From: Bacteroidales bacterium
Lineage (GTDB): Bacteria > Bacteroidota > Bacteroidia > Bacteroidales > UBA932
Direction: 5' to 3'
NCBI GenBank assembly: GCA_017459075.1
Contig: JAFUDQ010000012.1
Location: forward strand, 62,001-126,000
DNA: 64,000 nucleotides
The translations under genes and the position numbers were made by a program. Positions 8,298-16,549 of the stretch are shown here, piece by piece (the first letter of the stretch is position 1; every line of letters starts with the position of its first letter). Below the pieces are notes generated by a model. The model searched no databases and was not told where the DNA came from. It saw only the letters and a list, made by a program, of their open reading frames with translations.

Positions 8298-11200
8298 ATG
8301 AAGCGCTTTCTGAAAATATCGGTCCTTGTGATTGCCATAGTCATGACAATCGTCATTGCCTGCGGAGTCCTGCTGATGTCTCCGCCGGTCCAGAGTGCCG
8401 TAACCAGAAAGGTGCTCGGCGAGCTGGAGAAAAGCATGAACGGCAAATTCCACTTCTCTTCAATCGCCATCAGGCCGTTCGACGCTGTGGTAATCAATGA
8501 CTTCGTGTGGACGGACAACGAGCCCTACTTCAACCAGGACATGCCTTACCTTGCCAAGGCCGACACAATTGCAAGGGCGTCGCAGTTAAGCCTGTCATTC
8601 AACGCCATCGGCCTACTGAAAGGTGAACCGGCGATGATTCGGGACCTTCGCATCAAGGACGGGGAGTTCTTCCTTGTGAACGAGCCGGACGGAAACAACC
8701 TCAAGAGGGTGCTTAACCGCAAGCCAAAGGAGAAAAATGAGCCAATGAAGATTCCTGACATAGAATTCTTCCAGGCAGACTACGTTTGCATAGACGGTTT
8801 CAGGTTCAGGATGATTAACCACAGGAGCCCGAAGCCCCACAGGGACAGGGCCATGAACTGGTCAGACCTGGATGTGCGTGACATTCACATGATTGCAAGG
8901 AACGTGAGCCTGAAAGGCATCGTCACAGAAGGCTCGGTAGAACATTTGGACGCAAAGGAAAAAAGCGGCTACGTCATCAACCATATAGAAGGAAAGGCAA
9001 GGGTTTACAACCGCCAGGTATCCATCAAGGGGCTTGTGATGCAGGATTACTGGAGCGACATCCGCATACCGGAGTTCAAGATGAGCTATGACCGCGGAAT
9101 TCCTTCACTGAATAATTTCATTGAGGAAGTGAAGTTGCAGGCTGATATCAAAGATTCCAGGATTAACATGGAGAGCGTGGCCTACTTTGCCCCCACCCTA
9201 CACAAAATGGACATCGTCGCCGTCATTGAAAGCGGCAACATAGACGGTTTCGTAAGCGACCTTAAAGTCAAGAATTTCAAATTCCGCACCCCTGATAACG
9301 GGGTGAAAGGAGAGGCGGAAGGTGAACTCATCGGCATCCCGAACACCATGCTGATGACTACGAATTTCGATATCGGAGCACTGTCTTTCACCCCTTCCGG
9401 CATAGACAAATTCGTAAAGGGATGGGCTCCGGCAGTCAAATTTGATTTCCGGAGGTTCGCCCCGGGAGAAAGGCTTTCATTCAAGGGAAAGATAAGGGGG
9501 CCGCTCAACAATGCCAAAATCAGCGGCACCTTCGTCTCCGATGACGGCGGCAGCATAAAAACTGCCCTCCAGTTCGGGCACATGCTTGAAGGCGGAAGCC
9601 TTATTACCATCGACGGCAATGTAGAGACACGTGAATTCGACACTGGAGCCCTTGCAGGAACGAGCGTTCTTGGGCCCTGCTCAATGCACGGAGGCTTCAA
9701 GACAAAAATTGGAGGAGACGGCATAACAGTCAAGCTTGACTCCCTAAAAATAGACCACCTGAGGGCGCTGGACTATGATTACAAAGACCTGGTAGCCGCA
9801 GGAACCTACAGCGAAAACGCCTTTGACGGAACGATTTTCTGCAACGATCCCAATCTTAACTTCATGTTCAACGGCCTGTTCACCCTGTCAAGCAGGACGG
9901 GTAACGGGGCGTATAAATTCGTGGCAGACCTGGCTTACGCCAACCTAAACGCCCTTAACATAGACAAGCGCGGCCGCTCGGAGATGAGCATGCACACCAC
10001 GGCCAATTTCAAGACGCTGACAGGAGGCGATATCCTTGGCAACATCCTCATTAGCAATGTAATACTGACTGACGATGACGGACGCCACGACATAGGAGAC
10101 ATTTCCATCAACTCTTATATGAAGGACGATGTGAACAGGATCAGCCTGAATTCCGGTTTTGCCAGCGCCAATTACAGCGGCACCGGATTCCTTGACGGCT
10201 TCGTCTCCGACATCATCGCCCTGAGCGCAGGTAAAGACCTGCCGTCGCTGTTTGCCAAGACGCCGTCGGCCTGGAGCGGAAACACCTACTCCCTTGATTT
10301 TGAAGCCACCGACACCAAAGACATCCTGTCGTTCATCGCCCCCGGCGTATGGGTGGCCGATGGTACAAGGATGAATCTTGGGGTGGACAAAGACGGTATC
10401 CTGTCCGGAAGGCTTATGTCCCAGAGGCTTGCAATTGGGGATAAATACCTGAAAGACATTGACTTGACAATAAGCAATGCCTCCGGTTACTTAGAGGGAG
10501 GCCTCTATGCCGGAGAGCTGAAGGTTGCCGCAATAAAGACTCAGGCCAACAAGCTTAAGCTGATAGCGTCGGACGATAACCTGGGGCTTAACTTCAGTTA
10601 CGACAATAATTCCGAACAAGAAAACAAGGGCTCCATTGAAATAGGCGGACAGCTAAGCCGCGAAGCCGGTTCCCTTGCCGTCAAAGCCGGCCTGTCCCCG
10701 TCGCAGATTTTCATGAATTCAGCTTTGTGGAAGCTGGAATCCTCGCCCGTACTTATTTCAAGCCGCGGAATCAGCGTCAGCCGTCTTAGCGCGGAGAGCG
10801 ACGGACAGAGCCTCCTCATTGAAGGCGGGCTGTCAACATCGGCAGCCGATACCCTGAGGTTTACCATGGAGAACTTCGACATGAAGACTCTTAACCCGTT
10901 CATGGGTGGCATCCTTGAAGCAGGAGGCCAGGCTACAGGACATGCTTACTTACTGTCGCCTGTATCGGGGACTCCCTATATCCTGGCCAATATGAAGATA
11001 GAGGAGGCCGTGCTTGGGGATGAGAGTCTCGGAACCATTAAGATTGGGTCAATGTGGGATTCTTCCCGCAAGGGGTACAAGGCCATTTGCAGGGCCCAGA
11101 AAGACTCCACTCGCACCATCGATTTCATGGGATTCCTCAGTCCTTCTGAGAAGACGCTAAGCGCTTCAATGGACCTGAAAGACTTCAATATAGCCTGCTT

Positions 11201-12845
11201 CTCCCCGGCCCTCACCTCAGTATTCAGTGACATGGGAGGCATGCTGTCCGGCCATGTATCAGCCGACGGACTGCTCGGAGGCGACATCGACATTAAATCA
11301 GAGAATCTCCAGATTCACGAAGGCGTGCTGCGAATCGCATTCACAAATGTTCCCTACAAGGTGGAAGGCAGCCTCAACCTTAATTCAGAAGGCGTATTCT
11401 TTGACGATGTTTCCGTGCGCGACCGTAACGATGCCACTGGAAAGGTCACCGGAGGCATTCACTGGAAGGGATTCAAGGATTTCCGTGCAGACATCGGCCT
11501 TGACATTGACAGGATGCAAGTAATTGACCTTGAAGAGAATATGAATCCTGCATTCTACGGAAAGATTTCAGCAACGGGAAAAGCTTCGCTGGCAGGACCT
11601 TTCGATGCGATACTTCTTAAGGCTGACGCCCAGACCGTTGGTGATGGAGAGTTGCATATCCCTATGAATGCGTCAAGTTCAGGGGCTACCAGGAGCGACC
11701 TTCTTGTTTTCAAGGCCCCGGAGCCGGAGGCTAAACCGGATTTGTACGAAGAGATGCTGCTTAAGAACAGCATCCGGGAGAAGAAGGAGAACCGGTTCGC
11801 CACGGAGATTTCCGTCCAGGCCCACCCTGGAATCGAAGCGGTGATTGAGGTTGACAAGGCCTCCGGAAACGTGCTTACAGGCCGCGGAAACGGCAATATC
11901 CAACTGGCGGTGCGCCCGTCGGACGGCACGCTGAATCTTGGCGGAAACTATGTCATTACGGACGGAACCTATCATTTCGCAGCCCTTGGAATAGCAAAGA
12001 AAGACTTCAGCATCCTTGACGGCGGTACGGTGAAATTCGCGGGGGACGTCATGGACACAGACCTCAACATAAGGGCCATGTACAGAGTCAAGACCTCGCT
12101 CGCCACCCTGCTTTCAGATACCACCAGCACAGCTTCCCGCCGCTGGGTGGAGTGCGGCATCAACATAACGGACAAAATCCGCTCGCCCAGGATTGAATTC
12201 ACGATTGACGTTCCGGACATCGACCCTACGACTGCGGCAAGGGTGGAGAGCGCCCTGAACACAGAGGACAAAATGCAGAAGCAGTTCCTGTCCCTGCTTA
12301 TTTCCGGAGGCTTCCTGCCTGATGAGCAATCTGGAATCGTGAACAACTCCAGCATGATAGGAACCACGGTTGCAGACCTTATGGCCAGCCAGCTCACCAA
12401 TGTGCTGCAGAAACTGGATATACCTATAGACCTTGGACTTGACTACCAGCAGAATTCAGGCGGGGCGGACATTTTTGAAGTTGCGGTTTCAACCCAGCTT
12501 TTCAACAACAGGATAAGCATAAACGGGACCTTCGGCAACAGGCAGAGCAGCACCACTTCCAGTCAGGATGTGGTTGGTGACCTTGAGGCCGAATTCAAGC
12601 TTACAAGAAACGGAAGCATACGAGCGACTGCCTTCCACAGGACGGCGGACGAATATACCAACTATCTTGACAACCTTAAACGAAACGGAGCCGGTATTTC
12701 CTTCCAGACAGAGTTCAATACCACCCGCGAACTGCTTCAGGGCCTGTTCCCGTGGTTGTTCAGGAATGCTATTAAGAATGAGGATGCATGGATAGAAGAG
12801 GAGGAAGATGAAAGAACGGTTATTATCATTGAAGAGGATGACTGA
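8298..12845 (+). CDS. tamB: TamB-like translocation and assembly module protein
   Basis: A 1515-residue envelope-spanning protein. It has an N-terminal signal-anchor (FLKISVLVIAIVMTIVIACG, about 4-23) and a very long beta-rich middle. A C-terminal DUF490/TamB domain covers roughly the last 400 residues, recognisable by GNGNIQLAVRPSDGTLNLGG, DLNIRAMYRV and LLISGGFLPDEQ. The family forms a hydrophobic groove across the periplasm and is linked to outer-membrane protein assembly or phospholipid transport. Its TamA/Omp85 partner is not in the window. The protein ends in an acidic tail (EEEEDERTVIIIEEDD). ATG 8298 is preferred to an upstream TTG at 8292. The rsmI start overlaps its stop by 8 nt, making it the probable first gene of a long unit. 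Confidence 0.9.
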   Translation: MKRFLKISVLVIAIVMTIVIACGVLLMSPPVQSAVTRKVLGELEKSMNGKFHFSSIAIRPFDAVVINDFVWTDNEPYFNQDMPYLAKADTIARASQLSLSFNAIGLLKGEPAMIRDLRIKDGEFFLVNEPDGNNLKRVLNRKPKEKNEPMKIPDIEFFQADYVCIDGFRFRMINHRSPKPHRDRAMNWSDLDVRDIHMIARNVSLKGIVTEGSVEHLDAKEKSGYVINHIEGKARVYNRQVSIKGLVMQDYWSDIRIPEFKMSYDRGIPSLNNFIEEVKLQADIKDSRINMESVAYFAPTLHKMDIVAVIESGNIDGFVSDLKVKNFKFRTPDNGVKGEAEGELIGIPNTMLMTTNFDIGALSFTPSGIDKFVKGWAPAVKFDFRRFAPGERLSFKGKIRGPLNNAKISGTFVSDDGGSIKTALQFGHMLEGGSLITIDGNVETREFDTGALAGTSVLGPCSMHGGFKTKIGGDGITVKLDSLKIDHLRALDYDYKDLVAAGTYSENAFDGTIFCNDPNLNFMFNGLFTLSSRTGNGAYKFVADLAYANLNALNIDKRGRSEMSMHTTANFKTLTGGDILGNILISNVILTDDDGRHDIGDISINSYMKDDVNRISLNSGFASANYSGTGFLDGFVSDIIALSAGKDLPSLFAKTPSAWSGNTYSLDFEATDTKDILSFIAPGVWVADGTRMNLGVDKDGILSGRLMSQRLAIGDKYLKDIDLTISNASGYLEGGLYAGELKVAAIKTQANKLKLIASDDNLGLNFSYDNNSEQENKGSIEIGGQLSREAGSLAVKAGLSPSQIFMNSALWKLESSPVLISSRGISVSRLSAESDGQSLLIEGGLSTSAADTLRFTMENFDMKTLNPFMGGILEAGGQATGHAYLLSPVSGTPYILANMKIEEAVLGDESLGTIKIGSMWDSSRKGYKAICRAQKDSTRTIDFMGFLSPSEKTLSASMDLKDFNIACFSPALTSVFSDMGGMLSGHVSADGLLGGDIDIKSENLQIHEGVLRIAFTNVPYKVEGSLNLNSEGVFFDDVSVRDRNDATGKVTGGIHWKGFKDFRADIGLDIDRMQVIDLEENMNPAFYGKISATGKASLAGPFDAILLKADAQTVGDGELHIPMNASSSGATRSDLLVFKAPEPEAKPDLYEEMLLKNSIREKKENRFATEISVQAHPGIEAVIEVDKASGNVLTGRGNGNIQLAVRPSDGTLNLGGNYVITDGTYHFAALGIAKKDFSILDGGTVKFAGDVMDTDLNIRAMYRVKTSLATLLSDTTSTASRRWVECGINITDKIRSPRIEFTIDVPDIDPTTAARVESALNTEDKMQKQFLSLLISGGFLPDEQSGIVNNSSMIGTTVADLMASQLTNVLQKLDIPIDLGLDYQQNSGGADIFEVAVSTQLFNNRISINGTFGNRQSSTTSSQDVVGDLEAEFKLTRNGSIRATAFHRTADEYTNYLDNLKRNGAGISFQTEFNTTRELLQGLFPWLFRNAIKNEDAWIEEEEDERTVIIIEEDD

Positions 12846-13548
12846 AAAAGGTAAATTATATCTGATTCCCACGCCGCTGGGAGATTACGACCCCGCCCTG
12901 GTGCTCCCGGCGCCGGTTTTTGAGATTATTGGCAGCCTTAAGACCTTTGTGGTTGAGGAGGTGCGTACAGCAAGGCGCTTCCTTTCCGCCGCCGGACTGA
13001 AAGGCCATATCGGCGAGCTGGGTTTTCATGAGCTCAACGAGCATACCCGCCCCGAGGATGTTGACTCCCTAAAGTCTCTTTTTGCCGATGGCAACAGCGT
13101 CGGCCTGCTGTCAGAGGCCGGCCTTCCCGCTGTGGCAGACCCCGGTGCCCTTCTTGTCGCACTCTGCCACCGCGAGGGTATAGAGGTGGTGCCTCTTACC
13201 GGCCCTTCGTCCCTGATGATGGCTCTTATGGCGTCCGGTCTCAACGGACAGAGCTTTGCCTTTAACGGCTATCTTCCCGTTAAGCCGGAGGAAAGGCGCC
13301 AAGCCCTTAAAAACCTTGAAAAAAGGTCTTCCAACCTACATCAGAGCCAGATTTTCATTGAGACACCTTACCGGAACGACGCCCTTATGGCAGACATTCT
13401 TGCTACCTGCTCCGGGCACACAAGGCTGTGCGTTGCCGCCGATATCACTTTGGCATCGGCTTATATAAAAACAAGGACTGTGGAGGGGTGGAAAAGGGAT
13501 GTTCCGGTTATTGGAAAGAGGCCTTGCGTATTTATTATATTGGCTTAA
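12838..13548 (+). CDS. rsmI: RsmI-type SAM-dependent methyltransferase
   Basis: A 236-residue tetrapyrrole-methylase-fold protein. GKLYLIPTPLGDYDP at the N terminus and LLSEAGLPAVADPG around 95-108 (the SAM-binding Gly-rich turn) identify the RsmI family, which 2'-O-methylates C1402 in 16S rRNA. PLTGPSSLMMALMASG and FIETPYRND are further family motifs. It is shorter than the E. coli enzyme (about 286 residues), mainly at the C terminus. Some Bacteroidetes carry a second short paralogue, so the exact target is less certain than the fold. ATG 12838 overlaps the tamB stop (ATGACTGA), favouring translational coupling. mtaB follows after 3 nt. Confidence 0.85.
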   Translation: MTEKGKLYLIPTPLGDYDPALVLPAPVFEIIGSLKTFVVEEVRTARRFLSAAGLKGHIGELGFHELNEHTRPEDVDSLKSLFADGNSVGLLSEAGLPAVADPGALLVALCHREGIEVVPLTGPSSLMMALMASGLNGQSFAFNGYLPVKPEERRQALKNLEKRSSNLHQSQIFIETPYRNDALMADILATCSGHTRLCVAADITLASAYIKTRTVEGWKRDVPVIGKRPCVFIILA

Positions 13549-13551
13549 GGT

Positions 13552-14868
13552 ATGAAGATAGCACTGCTCACACTCGGCTGCAAACTGAATTATGCAGAGA
13601 CATCAACTTATGAACGCGGTTTCAAGGCTGCGGGGCTGGAGGTAACGGACTGGAGGGATACCGGTGCCGATGTTTACCTTGTCAATACCTGTAGCGTTAC
13701 CCAGCATTCCGACAACAAATGCCGCAATATTATCCGCAAATGCCACAGGACCAGTCCTGATGCCGCCATTGTTGTGACCGGGTGTTACGCCCAGCTGAGG
13801 CGGGATGAGGTGGAGGCTCTTGAGGGGGTGCGTCTTGTTTTCGGGGCCGATGAGAAAAAACTGGTTGTTCCACGTACCCTTTCTCTTCTGGGGCTTCAGC
13901 CTGAAGAGAATGCCATACCGGAACGGGCCGGAGCAGATGAACTGTCCAAAGGCAGTGTCATTCCCGGCGCCACCTCTGTCATTCCCGGCGCTGACCGGGA
14001 ATCCCCTCTTGAAGCATTTTCCAGCGGCGAAAGAACCCGTTCATTCCTGAAAGTACAGGACGGATGCGACAACTTCTGCGCCTACTGCACAGTCCCCTTC
14101 GCCCGCGGACACAGCCGGAATATTCCCATATGCGAACTGGTAAAACAAGCGGAACAGATTGCCGGGCAGGGCATAAAAGAAATAGTTCTTACCGGAGTAA
14201 ACACAGGAGACTTCGGCCGCACAACGGGAGAGTCCTTCCTGGACCTTCTTAAGGCGCTGAACGGAGTAAAAGGCATAGAAAGATACAGGATTTCTTCAAT
14301 AGAGCCCAACCTTATTACGGAAGAGATAGTGGACTGGATAGCCTCCGGGACCAAATTCCTCCCCCACTTCCATATTCCCCTGCAAGTAGGCTGCGACAGG
14401 CTCCTTAAGGCCGTAGGGCGCAAATATGACACAGCTCTTTTTGCATCAAGGATAGACTATATCCGGGCAAAGATGGGAGACAAAGTATTCTTTGGAATCG
14501 ATGTTATCGTGGGACTTCCCGGTGAAACCGAAGAGGAGTTCCAGCAGACTTATGATTTTCTGGAAAACCGCATCAAACCGGCGTTCATCCACATATTCCC
14601 CTATTCCAGAAGGCCCGGGACAAGGGCCGCCGTCATGCCCGGACAGGTCCAGGACAGCATCAAGACAGAGAGGGTTAAAAGGCTGGAGGCTCTTTGCGAA
14701 AAACTGCATTCCAGCTTTGCCGAATCCTGCAAGGGGATGCCAGAAGAAGTCCTCTGGGAAGGAGCGGAAAAAGGCGGGAAGATGTCCGGATACACGGGCA
14801 ATTATCTTCGCATTGAGCGCCCCTTCGAATCAGACAAAATAGGTAAAATAGAAAAAATCGTCATATAA
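13552..14868 (+). CDS. mtaB: MtaB, tRNA t6A37 methylthiotransferase
   Basis: A radical-SAM enzyme that turns t6A37 into ms2t6A37 in tRNA. The N-terminal MTTase domain binds one 4Fe-4S cluster through Cys10 (LGCKLNYAE), Cys47 (NTCSVTQ) and Cys78 (TGCYAQ). The radical-SAM cluster motif is Cys172, Cys176 and Cys179 (GCDNFCAYC). GVNTGDFG and DVIVGLPGETEEEF are typical of MtaB. Length is 438 residues, normal for the family. Between the two domains, residues 136-149 carry VIPGATSVIPGADR. It is encoded by a 21-nt duplication that ends in a DNA palindrome (13981-14002), which looks like an in-frame repeat insertion. It lies 3 nt after rsmI and 1 nt before the MBL gene. Confidence 0.94.
   Translation: MKIALLTLGCKLNYAETSTYERGFKAAGLEVTDWRDTGADVYLVNTCSVTQHSDNKCRNIIRKCHRTSPDAAIVVTGCYAQLRRDEVEALEGVRLVFGADEKKLVVPRTLSLLGLQPEENAIPERAGADELSKGSVIPGATSVIPGADRESPLEAFSSGERTRSFLKVQDGCDNFCAYCTVPFARGHSRNIPICELVKQAEQIAGQGIKEIVLTGVNTGDFGRTTGESFLDLLKALNGVKGIERYRISSIEPNLITEEIVDWIASGTKFLPHFHIPLQVGCDRLLKAVGRKYDTALFASRIDYIRAKMGDKVFFGIDVIVGLPGETEEEFQQTYDFLENRIKPAFIHIFPYSRRPGTRAAVMPGQVQDSIKTERVKRLEALCEKLHSSFAESCKGMPEEVLWEGAEKGGKMSGYTGNYLRIERPFESDKIGKIEKIVI
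13957..14002. repeat. palindromic repeat inserted in frame in mtaB
   Basis: GTCATTCCCGGCGC occurs at 13957-13970 and again at 13978-13991, a 21-nt tandem step. The second copy continues into a palindrome: ATTCCCGG (13981-13988), 6-nt loop, CCGGGAAT (13995-14002). It adds seven-residue units (VIPGATS, VIPGADR) in the linker between the two iron-sulfur domains of MtaB. Confidence 0.65.
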
Positions 14869-14869
14869 A

Positions 14870-15820
14870 ATGCAGGCAAAACTCACCTTCCTCGGAACCG
14901 GGACCTCGCTTGGAGTGCCAATCGTGGGCTGCAAATGCGAAAAATGCACATCGACTGATAAAAAAGACAAAAGGTTCAGGGCATCGGCCTTCGTTCAGTA
15001 CGGAGGGCTGAAGATTCTGATTGACGCAGGGCCGGATTTCAGGAGCCAGATGCTTGCGGCGGATTTATGCAAGCTGGATGCTATCTTGCTGACTCACAAT
15101 CACAAAGACCACACCGGCGGCCTTGACGATGTCCGCGCCCTCAACTATATCGGGAAGCAGGCGGTAAGCATTTGGTGCGAGAAAGCCGTGTTTGAGTCCC
15201 TGAAGCAGTCCTACGGCTACATTTTCACCAAGGTCAAATACCCCGGAGCTCCTGAAGTCAATATTCATCTTATTGATGACCAGCCTTTTATAATGTATCC
15301 AGAGCCTCCGGATAAAGTTCTGGAATGGATTCACGACGAAGGGTACCGCTACCGTCTTCCGGACGGGTCACTTATGCCTCCCGGAGAGCCTGAGGTTCAG
15401 GCGGAAAGGGCCGATGATCCCCTGTTTACCGGAAACTCTCGCGGAATGAGGGGCGACGGGATTGAAATTATACCGATACGCGGCTTCCATGACAAAATGC
15501 CGGTACTGGGATTCCGCTTCGGGCAGATTGCATACATTACCGACATGAGCCTTCTTCCGGAGTCTGAATTTGCAAAATTGCAGGGACTTAAACACCTGAC
15601 ACTTAACACAGTAAGCTACCAGCCACACCACTCGCACTTCTCTTTGGACGAAGCCCTGACCCTGGCGGACAAAATCGGTGCAGAGAATACCTGGCTCACA
15701 CATCTAAGCCATTCCTTCCCCCGTCATAAAGACTTTGAGGCTGACCTTTCTACCCTCTGCCGCGAACGCGGCATCCGCTCACGCGTCCGCCCCGCCTTCG
15801 ACGGCCTAACCATAGAATAA
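14870..15820 (+). CDS. MBL-fold metal-dependent hydrolase (PhnP-like)
   Basis: A 316-residue metallo-beta-lactamase-fold protein. The metal motif is THNHKDHTGG, with His76, His78, Asp80 and His81, and later His ligands in GFHDKMP and the C-terminal THLSHSFPRH. The start, LTFLGTGTSLGVPIVGC, together with Cys21, Cys23 and Cys26 (CKCEKC), is typical of the PhnP-like branch (cyclic phosphodiesterases and relatives), where these cysteines bind a structural zinc. The actual substrate cannot be read from the sequence. It begins 1 nt after the mtaB stop and ends 6 nt before module A, so it is probably cotranscribed with both. Confidence 0.85.
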   Translation: MQAKLTFLGTGTSLGVPIVGCKCEKCTSTDKKDKRFRASAFVQYGGLKILIDAGPDFRSQMLAADLCKLDAILLTHNHKDHTGGLDDVRALNYIGKQAVSIWCEKAVFESLKQSYGYIFTKVKYPGAPEVNIHLIDDQPFIMYPEPPDKVLEWIHDEGYRYRLPDGSLMPPGEPEVQAERADDPLFTGNSRGMRGDGIEIIPIRGFHDKMPVLGFRFGQIAYITDMSLLPESEFAKLQGLKHLTLNTVSYQPHHSHFSLDEALTLADKIGAENTWLTHLSHSFPRHKDFEADLSTLCRERGIRSRVRPAFDGLTIE

Positions 15821-15826
15821 ACAGTT

Positions 15827-16549
15827 ATGCGTAAATTACTTATCATCCTGACATTTGTTCTCTTCCCCTTAGCCGTTATGGCCCAGGATACGGACCTGTT
15901 CGGCCAGTATAAGGCATCTTCTGCCAGCGGACTGCCTTTATACAGGGGAAAAACTGCCACGAAATACAGTTTCAGCTACAACGGTGTATACACCTGGGAT
16001 CGCGGAGGCTTCCGCACGGGAGACCTTGTTTTTGCAGGCAAGCTGTATAAAGCTCTCCAAATGAATATAAACGCCCACTTGCAGACCTTGCTTGTTTATG
16101 ATCCGGAGAATTACACCACCGTAGACCTTGGGAACACAGAGGTAGAGGAGTTCTCTCTTGGCACGGAGGTATTCAAGAACCTGTCCGCCAAGGGCTACAA
16201 GCTTCCTAAAGGGTTCTATAAGGTTATTTACGAGGGTGAGGAATCCGTCTATGAAAGGATTGACAAGGAGTTCATCCGCGACGTTCATTCTTCCAATGAC
16301 GGCACCATCGGCTATAAAGACCCTGACTACAAGGAAGGGGTTTTTGAATTCTTCGCCCAGCACCGATGCTTCTATTATATTGGAAAGGAGGGCAAACCGG
16401 AAAAGTTTACCAATCCCAAACTGCTTCTTGGCAAGCACAAAGACAAGAAAAAAGCAATAAGGAAGATGCTTAAGGAGAATAGGCTGAATGATGCCGATTA
16501 TGCCGTACAGTGTCTGGAAATAATGAAATTTATAGAAAATGCGCAATAA
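15827..16549 (+). CDS. secreted protein of unknown family, module A
   Basis: I do not recognise a named family. The 240-residue protein has a signal peptide (MRKLLIILTFVLFPLAVMAQ, cleavage after AMA). The mature part starts with SGLPLYRGKTATKYSFSYNG, followed by aromatic beta-strand sequence and the motif GYKDPDYKEG near 165. It has a basic C-terminal tail (KHKDKKKAIRKMLKEN). A homologue with the same motifs (LPLYRGK, FNGTYYWD, GYEDPDYN) occupies the same position in module B at 46527. It sits 6 nt after the MBL gene and overlaps the TonB receptor start by 11 nt. Periplasmic or surface location is inferred from the signal peptide. The conserved pairing with the receptor suggests it serves that complex. 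Confidence 0.8.
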   Translation: MRKLLIILTFVLFPLAVMAQDTDLFGQYKASSASGLPLYRGKTATKYSFSYNGVYTWDRGGFRTGDLVFAGKLYKALQMNINAHLQTLLVYDPENYTTVDLGNTEVEEFSLGTEVFKNLSAKGYKLPKGFYKVIYEGEESVYERIDKEFIRDVHSSNDGTIGYKDPDYKEGVFEFFAQHRCFYYIGKEGKPEKFTNPKLLLGKHKDKKKAIRKMLKENRLNDADYAVQCLEIMKFIENAQ

